NCBI GenBank assembly: GCA_024305745.1
Contig: JAHRBS010000010.1
Location: forward strand, 1,557,501-1,621,500
Direction: 5' to 3'
Source: Polyporus tsugae
Taxonomy: Eukaryota; Basidiomycota; Agaricomycetes; Polyporales; Polyporaceae
DNA: 64,000 nt
The notes beneath the pieces are model-generated. The model had not been told where the DNA came from. It worked only from the letters and a program-made list of their open reading frames with translations, and made no database searches. Below are positions 13,132-22,773 of the stretch, one piece after another (the first letter of the stretch is position 1; each line of letters begins with the position of its first letter). Both the position numbers and the translations under genes were made by a program.

Positions 13132-14492
13132 CTACTCCTCATCAGGATCTTTCGGAAATGGTATGTCAGCCGTCTGTTGAACTTTGACTCTTACGGCTTG
13201 ACTCACCATATTTTCTGAATGCAGGAGATCGACGCGACATGGCCCAAAAGAACCTGTATCCCTTCAGAAAGAGGGGGTGGAGGGTCCTTGACCGGACCCT
13301 CCACACCTCACCCTTCCGGGACCTGCTAGGATTGGGTATGTCAACGAAGATCTCTCGGCCGCGCTTCGGACCCCAAGACTCCTCCAAAAACCGCGACTCT
13401 TGGATCACTTTGCTCGTTTCGACGTCTTCCCACTCTGGGTCCTCGTCGTCTTCCAAAATTTCGGCCTCCCAGCCTTCCTTGCATGTGTAGCGGTGGACGC
13501 GCCAATGCTGGTATCCGAATTTTCACAAAGTAACGCATATGCCGTAGTCTGAAAGGCTTACCTCGGCCTGACAATGGTTACTGCAGTAATACGGTTTAGT
13601 CTCGGGGGGACAATCGCCGCCACACCTCCGCAACGCTCCTTTCTTGAACGCTTGGATGCCGCAGCCGTTCATGGCACATCGATACCGGTTCGGGGCCTTC
13701 GCGACCTTCGCGCACCGTTCCCGCTCCTTCTTCAGCTGCCGCTCCACGTATGCGTCGTACGCCGGCCAGAAATGCTCCAGGTTGCGAATTAGGTCGGACA
13801 TCTGAGTTCGCGCATCGACGCCGAAGCGGACCCGAAATGTCGCGAACCAGCTCGCGACGCGGACGACGATCGGGGGCATGAAGTCCGCCTCGGCGCATGT
13901 GTTCACGAACCTCGTGAGGTGCCGCACGAACATATACGATTGGACGGCGTGGACGGATTGAGACCTCGTCGATAAGAAATACTGCCTGAAAAAGATCCAG
14001 ATGACGGTGGCGAGGCTACGTTGGCGGAGGGATGCGGTGTTGTTGTAAGTGTGTCGCGGCCGCGTTCCATCGACAATGGGGATCGCGGCCACTTCTCCAA
14101 GGGCACCCAGGATGTTTGCTGGGATGGGTTCGTTCATATCCCGTTCGACGGCACGTGCAATGGTTCTAGATAACGTGCAAAGGTAAGAACCCCATCGCTC
14201 GCCGGGTAGGAGTATCATGTTTTCAACTATGGTATTCTCACCTCATACAATACTCGAACATCAATGGTGCATCCCTCAAGCGCAATCCACGCTGCAACCT
14301 CCACTCCGAGAATTGTTGAAACTGTTGCTTCGCACTTGTATACGCCGCCCGGTAGCTCGGTTGGGTCCGGTGGTCATGACAGGTCTCGAGTGTGAGGATG
14401 AGATAGATTTCAAAGGCGTGCTCTTCGTCAGAGAAGGGCCGGCGGCGAGGCGGGATGTCGATTGAGACGTCGTGGATGACAGTAGCTATCAT
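13132..14492 (-). CDS. MYND zinc-finger protein, copy 1
   Basis: Four exons (14242-14492, 13562-14165, 13207-13507, 13132-13148) give 390 residues. The start MIATVIHDVS aligns with the start of copy 2. The MYND finger straddles the second intron: YRCAMNGCGIQAFKKGALRR, then CGGDCPPETKPYYCSNHCQAE, then HWRVHRYTCKEG, which supplies the C-x-C, C-x-C, H and C ligands. A conserved block after the finger, EIFVDIPNPSRSRKGEV, is shared with copy 2. The last short exon (DPDEE) is chosen because its 58-nt intron matches the same-position intron of copy 2. If it is not spliced, the stop is at 13166-13168. Domain knowledge suggests protein-protein contacts; no enzymatic domain is seen. It is the first of three minus-strand relatives in tandem. 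Confidence 0.82.
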
Positions 14493-14988
14493 GGCTGAGT
14501 GTCCGACACAAATGAACGGACGAGGCCTCGTTCTGACAAAAATGCACTGGCAGACAGTGCACGTGGGGACAAGTGAGACATGTCAACTAGAACTCGATCG
14601 GCAAGCTAATAACTTCAAAGACCACATCCCCCCAATGATTTATAGAGTTAACACCGACTCGACACTCGAGACGGTGCAACAACGGGACTGCTATATGCTA
14701 TGCAACTTGCGCATATTGCACTTCGCTTTGTCTGAATTGAGAGTCGTCGAGCGCGGGTTGCAGTAAAAGGGGGGAAAGAGGACGAACCGAAGACGTCCCA
14801 ATCTAAGACGAGCCTGAGAGACACCATAACAGGAGGAGGTCGGCACGGTATGATGTCAGACGCTCTGGGCTGCGGGTCCGTCGTAGGAACCTTGACGAAA
14901 CGCACTGGCAATACTTACATGTGTGAACTCATCATTGCAAGGGTTGTTGAGACAGTGCAGTAACGCCAGCGTTATTATGCATATTGCA
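14493..14988. other. Intergenic region between MYND copies 1 and 2
   Basis: It holds the promoter of copy 1 and the 3' UTR of copy 2. The short frames here lack domains, and I see no repeat. Confidence 0.4.
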
Positions 14989-16459
14989 TCATTCGCAGTC
15001 TTCCGAACCACATGTACATGTGCAACCAAACTCGGTTTTGACTAATTCATCACCGTGGTCGCAAGGAGGATAGGGGATTGCGTCTGGCCAAGGTAACAAG
15101 TCTATCGAAGAGGGTTCTCCTTAGGTGTGGTTGCGATGATAGAAAACAAACCTACTTACCACGCTGCAGTCTCTGGCGAACGCGAAGTGATCGTTCTCTC
15201 CATAGGGCTTTATACGACTTTAGAAACGCCGGGCTCATGGTCTTGGTTCGGAGGCGAAAAACCTCCTCCTTGCGATACCTGCTGATGTTGGGGATATCAA
15301 TGAAAATCTCAGGGCCCTCTCGATCCGCCCATGGTGCCCTTGCATCGAGCGCAAGCCTGGAACCTCTCGGCCGATAGACTTCACCATCTTCCCAAGCCGG
15401 ATCACCGTCGTCGTCAACAATGTCTGTATATTGAACTCCCTTGCACACAGACCGATGGATAAACCAGTGCTGCAACATTGATTCAGCAATCGCCCAGAAT
15501 CTCGAGAGAAGACTCCGAAAGAGTGTCAGTAGGGTACTCACCTGCGCTTGGCATTCCACGCTGCAGTAGTGCGGCTTCTTGTCAGGTGGACAGTCTCCGC
15601 CGCACTTCCGGAGCGCACACTTGTTCAACGCCTGGATTCCACACCCGTCTACCGCACAACGGTACTGGTTCGGAGCCTTCGCAACTTTTGCCAGGCGTTT
15701 CTGCTCCTCCATCTTCTGACGTTCCAGATACCCTTCATACGCCGTCCAGAATTTCTTCACCGAGCGAAAGTCGTCGTCTATAACGCGCGCGTCGAACTTC
15801 GCGTAGCGCACCTGCACGGTCGAGAGCCAGCCCGCTATCCGGAGGACGATCGGAGGGAGGAAGTCGGAGACCGCGAGGACCTCCGAGTGGAACACGCACT
15901 GCTTGAGGACCGCGGAAGCATCGATGGCTTCGAAACAGTCGGGGTATGGTGACCAGAAGTATTGCCGGAAGAAGATCCAGGCCAACGCGGCCAGGGCGCG
16001 GAGCCGGAGGATGGGGTTGGTGGAGTAGACGTGGCGATTGTTAGGCATGTCGCCCATTTCTCCGAGGTACCGCATAATATCCATGGGGTCCATAGGACAG
16101 CCTATGTCCTCGGGAAGCGACTCGGCGAGGCTCCTGTTGAGGTTGCAAGGTAAGTGAGTGGCTCACAGGCCATCCCGACGTCCGATGTCGATGCGGGTCA
16201 CGACGTACCTGAGGCAGAGCTCGAACATCAATGGTGCCAACCTAAGGTCTACTCCCCGCTTCAGCTTTTGTGGAGTCAGCGTTTTAAAGACCTCCTTCGC
16301 ATCATCGTATATTGTCTGATAGGATGGTTGGTCCCGGTGGTCATAGCATATTTCTTGTTGAAGAATGACGTAGATTTCGATGCGCTTCTCTAGGGTAGTG
16401 AATGGTCGTGAATGGTGTGGGTGGTTGAAAGAGATGTCGTGGATAATGGTAGGAGACAT
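14989..16459 (-). CDS. MYND zinc-finger protein, copy 2
   Basis: Exons 16209-16459, 15542-16133, 15160-15469 and 14989-15101 give 421 residues in phase. The first exon has exactly the same length (251 nt) as in copy 1, and all introns sit at matching positions, which shows tandem duplication. The MYND ligands are in YRCAVDGCGIQALNKCALRK, CGGDCPPDKKPHYCSVECQA and HWFIHRSVCKG. The block EIFIDIPNISRYRKEEV is shared with copy 1. The last exon adds an unusual Cys-rich tail ending GCTCTCGSEDCE that copy 1 lacks. If the last intron is retained, the protein ends instead at 15152-15154. The start MSPTIIHDIS is chosen by alignment to copy 1; an in-frame Met at 16483 is possible. Function is unknown. 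Confidence 0.82.
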
Positions 16460-16891
16460 TCTGGGCGGCGACGATCGAGACACGGAATGTGGGCGAGCGG
16501 CTCACTTGGTCCGGCGCTCGCACTGCTAATAGTCACCAGCTTGAATATACTTACGATTGCCCGACAGTGACTCATGTCTCGCTCCAGCTTACCACCCAAA
16601 TTTGTATCCTCGAGACATGGTCTCCCCTTATACAGTGGTACGAGATGGAAAGATGAAGGAGCCGTCACACCAGTCTGCATTGAACCAAGACTGGACTTAC
16701 AGTTGGACTGGCAGGATGATTATTTGTGCTACATTCTGGAGACATTAGTACTAGTACTTCGGAGTATTGAACGGATCCAAGGACAGCGCATTATATTATG
16801 TATAAGTAGGTTATTAACTCGTACTAGGAGATGCGTCCCCGAAGGTGTTTTCTGCATGGCGGTGCGGTTGCCTCAATATTTTATATACTTA
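16460..16891. other. Intergenic region downstream of the MYND pseudogene
   Basis: It contains the promoter of copy 2 and AT-rich sequence with several short ACTAGTACT-like palindromes around 16745-16755. The 3' half expected for MYND copy 3 is absent here. Confidence 0.4.
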
Positions 16892-17923
16892 CTAGTAGTC
16901 AAAGACGGAAAGCACACTCACCGGCGAACTTGGCGCGCTGTCGCTTGGGTAACAGCCACGCATTCCTGTACGACCGCTCAGGATAGTACAGTAGTGCGGT
17001 CTTGATTCCGGCGGACAATTTCCAGAACATTTGAAAAGCGTGCTCCTGTGCATCGCTTGAATGCCACACCCTTGAGTAGCGCAACGGTACCGGTAGGGAC
17101 GTTTCAAGATTCTCGCGAGCCGCTTCTCTTCCAAAGCGCGCTGCTCGAAGACGTAGTCGTCGTACGCGCGCCACAAGTACTTCAGGTCCGCGAACCAGCT
17201 GTACACGCGGAAGTCTAAGCCGACCTTCGCCTTGAACGTGTTGAGGTAGCGAGCGATCCGGAATACGACCGGCGGGATGAAGCCCTTCTTCACCAAACCG
17301 TTCGCCAGCGACGCGGCGTGAAACATGAGCCCATGTAGCGTCACGGAGTACAAAGACCCGGGATCGACTTCTGTGGTCGCAAAGTGCAACCGAAAGCACA
17401 TCCACGCCGAGAGGGCCGCGGCGCAATTCTTCACTTCCTCGGTGCGGTTGTACAGTACATGTGCGGCGTGGGTTTGGGTGGCTGCGGATCGGCCTTGTTC
17501 GTCCAGTACCATCCCATCAGCCACTGGAGGCGATCGACAATGCTGTCGGACTTCTCATACTCATCGTGAGCGCAAGAGGATATCCTCCTATCGTGCCTCA
17601 TTAGATGAAGAAACACAACAAGCCCGTTTGGATAGCCGTGGACGGTTAACGCACCGTAGACAAAGTTCCAGGATGATCAACCCGTCTTTCAACTCCAGCG
17701 CGCGGCGTAGTTTCCCTGGTGGATGGGTTTTGAGTCATTGTTCCGCTTCAGCGTAGGCCTTTTTGTAGTCGGGTTGCTGCCGATAGTTGTAAAAAGTTTC
17801 TTGTTTGAGTATCACATACTGATCGAAGTTGCTGGGAGTGCGGCTGAAGACGCTCAAGCCAGGATGGTCGACGACTACCTCGTGAATGACAGGAATTGTC
17901 GGTGGACGTCGTTGAACGGGCAT
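16892..17923 (-). pseudogene. MYND zinc-finger protein, copy 3 (decayed)
   Basis: The copy starts MPVQRRPPTIPVIHEVVVDH at 17923 and aligns along its first exon with copies 1 and 2. An in-frame TGA follows AYAEAEQ at about 17735, after which the frame continues LKTHPPGKLRRALEL and ends LELCLR at the conserved exon boundary. The middle exon is open from about 17524 and holds the first half of the MYND finger (YRCATQGCGIQAMHRSTLFK, then CSGNCPPESRPHYC). The sequence after HYC no longer matches: the second Cys pair, the His-Cys end and the whole C-terminal domain are missing. One nonsense codon plus a lost 3' half make it a pseudogene. Read-through or reuse as a short truncated protein cannot be excluded. 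Confidence 0.8.
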
Positions 17924-18030
17924 ACAGACTCTGATGGGTATCGAGCAAGAGAGGGAGTTGACCGTGAGGTAGGCTCGATCCAGCCGTTCGGGTTCAGACT
18001 CCGCACAGGCCAGGGCGGGTACCCGAACGG

Positions 18031-18873
18031 CTGGTCCAACTCGTCGTCCCTTTGGCAGGGCGTCCGTATATGGTACCCGTGTGAAAACGTACTGAGTGAA
18101 ATCGCCGTTTGCCCTCTGGACACAATTCACGGTGACGTTGTATTGCCTGTAACTTCCTCAATACAAATGTATTGCTTTACTATAATATTGGTCATATTAA
18201 TGCCTAGACAAGGTCTGAACCTCTATATGCAACCCTAGGCCCCTTGAATCAGCCAATATGCACCTACCTAGTAGACCAAGTGACCCAGCCCACTGCTGCT
18301 GGCCAAATACCAAGCTTTCATTTGGCACATATTCAAGACCTATGTGCCATTCCCATATTTAAACCCAGTAAACTCTTGGCCCACAGACCAGAGAATGCTT
18401 CCCCGAAGGCCATAGCGGTATAGTGGATCTGGGAATACATCCCCTGGAAGACGAATTTTGCTAGCTCCACAGCCCAAACCTTGACATAGCTTTTTAACTA
18501 CAATATTAAGAGCATTTCCTGAATGTTTGCCGTCAATGAGAGCAACAGCGTCGGCCTTCTTGTCATGGGCGTCCTACCGGGTAGTGGTAAGCGCTCGACA
18601 ATGTATAGAGCGCTTAATAACTCGGCGTAGTCGAGTCTCGTTGAGCGCAAAAGTTAGGACGGGAGGGCTAGGCATAATCCAGGCCTCGAATTTGGCATGA
18701 ATATGAAATAATCATCCATAGCAGTATTCTCAGTACTGTTCTATTGGTTACAATGGGACCCACTGGCCTTGCATTGCATTTCTCCAGGAGGGCAAACGGC
18801 GATTTCACTCAGTACGTTTTCACACGGGTACCATATACGGACGCCCTGCCAAAGGGACGACGAGTTGGACCAG
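18031..18873. mobile_element. Segment bounded by an 85-bp perfect inverted repeat
   Basis: Positions 18031-18115 and 18789-18873 are exact reverse complements over 85 bp. Outside the left arm a 14-bp stem is formed by 17980-17993 and 18021-18034 (CCAGCCGTTCGGGT and its complement). Outside the right arm a different 10-bp stem is formed by 18880-18889 and 18909-18918 (GGGACACATC and its complement). The enclosed 673 bp are AT-richer than the surroundings and hold an orphan minus-strand coding stretch (18340-18573). I found no clear target duplication at the outer edges. It may be a foldback element, a nested insertion or a local inversion-duplication. Confidence 0.6.
18340..18573 (-). pseudogene. 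Orphan coding exon inside the inverted-repeat segment
   Basis: A 77-codon open stretch without Met starts right after a possible acceptor TAG at 18574-18576 and ends at TAG 18340-18342. It reads like real protein: KADAVALIDGKHSGNALNIV, then KLCQGLGCGASKIRLPGDVF, then YRYGLRGSILWSVGQEF. There are no partner exons nearby with convincing sequence. I do not recognise the family. It could be a captured host exon or the remains of a transposon protein. Because it lacks a start codon it would be missed by an ATG-based scan. Confidence 0.45.
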
Positions 18874-18972
18874 TCGTTAGGGACACATCTCTCTTTTCAC
18901 TCTCCGCTGATGTGTCCCGTTCGACTGGTTCGAGTCTAACCGTGAGGTACAGTAGTACTAGTAGGTACAAGT

Positions 18973-19658
18973 AGGACCCCCGGCAATTCACCCAAATGTA
19001 TGATCCGATTTCCCAAAATTTGGCCCAATTTGTCCGATGGATCAGGCCTGTTTCGAGGCCGAAACCGTCCGGATTTGACCAGGCCTCAGATTTTTCGCTC
19101 AAATTTGTCCGGGCTGTGGATCAGGCCGTCTGGTGCCCCCAAATTGTCCGGATTCCCCGGATTCGGCCTCCAAAGCCCTATTTTTGGTCCAGGGCGGTAG
19201 AAATGGCCTTCTTGGAGGGTATGAGGATGAATTTGAACCAGGAGGATCTATCTGACTGTCGCTACGAAAGAGGATGAGCGACTTGTGAAAGCTGCTCTCC
19301 GGCGCTTCTCCGATTTTATCGGTGTTTAGGCTCATTCGACGCCCGGAGGCATAGTAAGTACTTATTGCATCGTAAGTACCGCTGTAAGGACAAGGATTGG
19401 TCACATTACAAACCCCTTATAGTCGGTAACAGCAGCCGGGTAACAACCAGTCCGTCGCCGATCTGGGACCGGTCAACCCAAAATAGCCGCTTGGGATCAG
19501 GCCTGCACCTCGCTGGGTCAGTTTTGTCCGGAGAATGGCATCAGGCCGTCCGCAAAAATCCAGCCAAATTGTCCGGATAAGATCAGGGATGGGGCTTTTG
19601 AGAGGCCAAATTTGTCCGGATCCGGCCTCATACATTTGGGCGAATTGCCGGGGGTCCT
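18973..19658. mobile_element. Non-autonomous DNA transposon (MITE), hAT-like
   Basis: The 31-bp ends 18973-19003 and 19628-19658 are inverted repeats with one mismatch (outer end AGGACCCCCGGCAATTC). They are flanked by an exact 8-bp direct repeat GTACAAGT at 18965-18972 and 19659-19666, a target-site duplication. The 686-bp body has no transposase frame. Both subterminal regions repeat the motif TTTGTCCG, often near ATCAGGCC. Eight-bp duplications and subterminal repeats are typical of hAT elements; P and Merlin elements also make about 8 bp, so the superfamily is inferred. Confidence 0.85.
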
Positions 19659-19666
19659 GTACAAGT

Positions 19667-20035
19667 CGAGTCCAACAGGAATCGTGCATGATGATCTGGT
19701 GGCGCATCGAGCACGTCACATCCCATGGGACAGGGCCGCTTGCCATTGCTTGACATGTTGACATGCTACTTGCACTCTAACTTAGGCCACGCAGACTACA
19801 GCAGCGAATTTCTTGTGCACTAAGTAACTGACAAAATGGCGGAAAGAAGTGTAAGCATGGCAGATGGCGTGAATGCGAGTGGCCCAACTCACCTTGCGAG
19901 TCGCGCACGCATACTAATGGATTGGAAGCTCGGCGCGGTCGCGAACGTCTAACATGCCCTCACAACTCATGAGGGAAGAAGACATAAACATGACCTTTCG
20001 TAACGAGATATTACATGAGCATAACAGCACGATAA
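19667..20035. other. Intergenic region between the MITE and the ACBP gene
   Basis: It contains the right target duplication border and the expected 3' UTR of the acyl-CoA-binding gene. No further feature is seen. Confidence 0.4.
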
Positions 20036-21739
20036 CTACACAGCTCGGTCCACCATGTGTCGCGGAACCTGGTGCCCCGCGATCGCTCTCCACAACCCCC
20101 GGAGTGCGACCACAACCTCCCTTCTCCGCACCCCGCTCCTGCGCCAGCCGGCCCTGAACAACGCGAAGAAGCACAGCACGAAAGAAATGTCAAGAAAAAG
20201 TCTCCGGACAACCACAAACGTAGGCGAGCGGCCCTCGCTGTTCGCGAGGAACGCCATGAGCAGTCGGAACAGCCTGAACGCGCGCGCCAGGGGATGGAGC
20301 ACAAACGACCACATGCCCATGTCATCGACGTCCCAGCGCACGACGTCCTGCCCATTGCTAAACGGGCTCCCGCGCCCTGCGGCGTGGCCTTGCGAGCGCA
20401 GACCCGTCGTCGTGAGCGACGATGCCGAGGGGTGATGAAGCCCTTCCAGTATCTCCAAGCGCTCAGTAATGGCGGCGAGATGGGCCTGCACGCTTTCCAC
20501 CGCGCGCTCGAGCATGGGAAGGGACGCGGGGCGCGGTGGACCGCCGGTCTGGAGCGAGTATTGCCGGAAGGGGGTCTGCGTTTGTGGGCGCAAACCAGTG
20601 CGCGAAGGGTATCCTTGAGCGGAAGAAACCGGCTCGGTTGGCGGCGACCGGGCTTGCTCCAGGTACGAGACAGAAGTGGTGGGATATACGGAGGAGGGTA
20701 TAGAGGTCGCAGACTCTGCGAATGCGGATTGGGTATGGAAGCCTGGGTGTGGTTGCGTCATCGGGACGTTCATGGGCGGTGGCGAGCCAACCAACAAAGT
20801 GCTAGCCATGGGTGTCCGGTAGGGTCGTGAAGAATGGGATGACTGAGGGCGGTTGACTTGACTTGCAGCAGCATGCGGAGTCGGAATAGTTGCAGGAACG
20901 GTGTCGACGGCCTCGTCCTCTTCGTCTGACGTCTCCTCATCTGTTTCTGATTCCAGCGCCACTAACTCCGCAAGCTGAGACGGGGCTCCGTGCGGGTGGG
21001 TCTGCAGGTACTCGGCAGGATGCTGGGAAGACGATGCGAGGTTGCCCGCTGAGGAACTCGAAGAACTAGAGCCTGGGGAGCGGGCAGAAACCCCTTTGAC
21101 GGGTCGTCAGATGTTAACCGTCTCAAGATTGAGGAACACGACTTACCGCTCATGACCAGATTAGCGGGATCGCCGGCATAGGACTCGAGTTCCCGCACTA
21201 AATCCCTCGCGACCGTCTTGTCTGAATATTTCCGCAAGACCTGAACCACCATTAGACTGAACTCAGTCACCCGGGACAGGTGTACATACCTTCAGCAAAG
21301 CATCGACATACAGCCATTTTGCCTCAAAGGGATCGAGGTCCTTATGCTTCGCCCAAGCATCCCTGGTGGGCATTAGCATGTGATTCTGGAGTCGAGAGCT
21401 CGTGCGCACCACTTTGCTCTGCCCAGCATGTCCCAAACCGCTGGACGTTGTCCTTGAACGTTTCCGACCGTAGCTTTGGTGCACCGCGCGGGTAGGATGG
21501 TCAGAGACATGACACGGGCACGAGTCGGAATATGTCGGGATAGTCACCTTGCTTGTACAGGCTGAAGAACAAACACGTTCGACTCGAATCGTAAACATAT
21601 AAACGCGGAAGACACACCTGTACATGTCGAGCTTCTCCTCATATCCAGTCTGGATGGGGCCAGTCTTTGGGAAGCCTTGCACTATCTCGACCGCCCGGTC
21701 GAATTGTGCATCAATGAGCTGGCGGGAGTCGACGTCCAT
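20036..21739 (-). CDS. Acyl-CoA-binding protein with C-terminal membrane segment (ATG37/ACBD5-like)
   Basis: Six exons (21618-21739, 21548-21561, 21410-21473, 21290-21362, 21147-21240, 20036-21093) give 474 residues. The N-terminal acyl-CoA-binding domain is clear: FDRAVEIVQGFPKTGPIQ, then MYSLYKQATVGNV, RPAVWDMLGRAKWDAW and FEAKWLYVDALLKVLRKY. A long Ser/Pro-rich and acidic middle follows, then a short coiled coil (RAVESVQAHLAAITERLEIL) and near the end a hydrophobic segment FLDISFVLCFFALF. This order of ACB domain, coiled coil and C-terminal anchor is that of ATG37/ACBD5, which sits on peroxisomes and takes part in pexophagy and lipid contacts. Location is inferred from that resemblance. 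Exon 2 is only 14 nt but is needed to read YSLYKQ. Confidence 0.88.
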
Positions 21740-22153
21740 CGTGGCGGTAGGGAGGTGGGATTGACTAGGACCGTACCCCGTGTCGTTCTTAGTCGAGCGG
21801 TAGAGCAAAAGGAATAGGTTGGTGGAGCCGGAGAGCCGGAGGGTAGCGAGGAGGATATGACGGCGAGAGGAAACGAGCCGCTATTGGCATCACTTGCCGC
21901 ATTCGGCGGCATTTCTCACGTGTTAGACGGCACAAACCCGCAGGCCAACCCAGCTAATGTACATGATGTACTATAACATGTGGTGGGAGGCCTCAGCGAG
22001 ACAAATTCATGATGTGACATTGAAGGGGACCACTTGCGACAAGTTGGCACTTTCGGTGCGGTGATGAGGGACGAACTCTATAGAAGTGTATTCCGAAGGT
22101 CGATGATAACGAATGTATGAAGGAGGAGGGGAATACATGACGGATGCATGGTG
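21740..22153. other. Intergenic region between ACBP and mS34
   Basis: It holds the promoter of the acyl-CoA-binding gene and the 3' UTR of mS34. The only longer minus-strand frame overlapping it (to 21912) is a shadow of ACBP exon 1. Confidence 0.4.
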
Positions 22154-22593
22154 TCATGATGATGGTTTCGGCGACGTGGAAGGAGGCTTGAATTCAGCAT
22201 AGGGTTTTGAATGGCCCACAGCCCATTTATACTTCAGCCCTCCGCGGATCCTCTCGTCGTGTTCGCTGACACGTTTTCCTACAGAACCGGGAGAATGAGT
22301 TCGGAGAAAATGGGTTGTTTTGATCTCAGCCATTGCTTACCTTTCCACACCAAGTGGCCCCACGCTTGCCCATGCTTTCCTTCGCACTTCAGCTTCGTTC
22401 GCGTGATCTCCCAGTAACATTCGTCGAAACCCTTCGAGTTCCAGCGTGTCTGGTGCACCCTTTGGCCGACACCGTCTTTGGGGTACCTCGAAAGCACTTG
22501 GTAGAGGGTCGCCGGGAAGGGAGACAACGTAGGTGGGAGTCTTGCCGGGGACGGGAGGAGCTTGCGTAGCGCAGCCTGGAATGACGTAGCCAT
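22154..22593 (-). CDS. MRPS34: Mitochondrial small-subunit ribosomal protein mS34
   Basis: Two exons (22341-22593 and 22154-22278, intron 62 nt) give 125 residues. After a short N-terminal part the motif DGVGQRVHQTRW is followed by CYWEITRTKLKCEGKHGQAW and GHLVWKGKRVSEHDERI. This matches the MRPS34 pattern that I recall from the human protein (CYWRLTRV, HGKAWG, FKGKTESE). The splice is required to join LVWKGK to RVSEHDERIRGG. The tail is Pro/Ser-rich. The start MATSFQAALRKLLPSPARL looks like a mitochondrial presequence. It is head-to-head with GatC, 180 bp away. Confidence 0.8.
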
Positions 22594-22773
22594 GGCCTAG
22601 TGCGATGCAGCGAGCACTGAAACTCGCGACGTTTGGGAGGATAAACGGATGAGGTGCACGGAAAGTGAGGGGGTTTCGGGCGAAGCAAAGCCTCGGTGGT
22701 CGTGGTCGTGGACAGACCCTCGCTTCCCGATTGGGAATCGGTCGTGCTAGGTCGTGCTCTCACCCCAACTCCC
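22594..22773. promoter_or_regulatory. Shared divergent promoter of mS34 and GatC
   Basis: Only 180 bp separate the start codons of two divergently transcribed genes for mitochondrial translation. Core promoter elements cannot be called with confidence, but both 5' ends must lie here. Confidence 0.55.

Noticed and set aside
17980..18950. tRNA-derived SINE, suggested by GGTTCGAGTC near 18929
   Set aside because: The surrounding bases do not form a T-arm or a cloverleaf, and no A box lies at the right distance.
18744..18974. 76-codon plus-strand frame and its mirror in the minus frame 17735-18130
   Set aside because: Their shared peptide (NGDFTQYVFTRVPYTDALPK) is simply the 85-bp inverted repeat translated twice, not a duplicated gene.
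20057..20830. 257-codon plus-strand frame
   Set aside because: Antisense to the large last exon of the acyl-CoA-binding gene.
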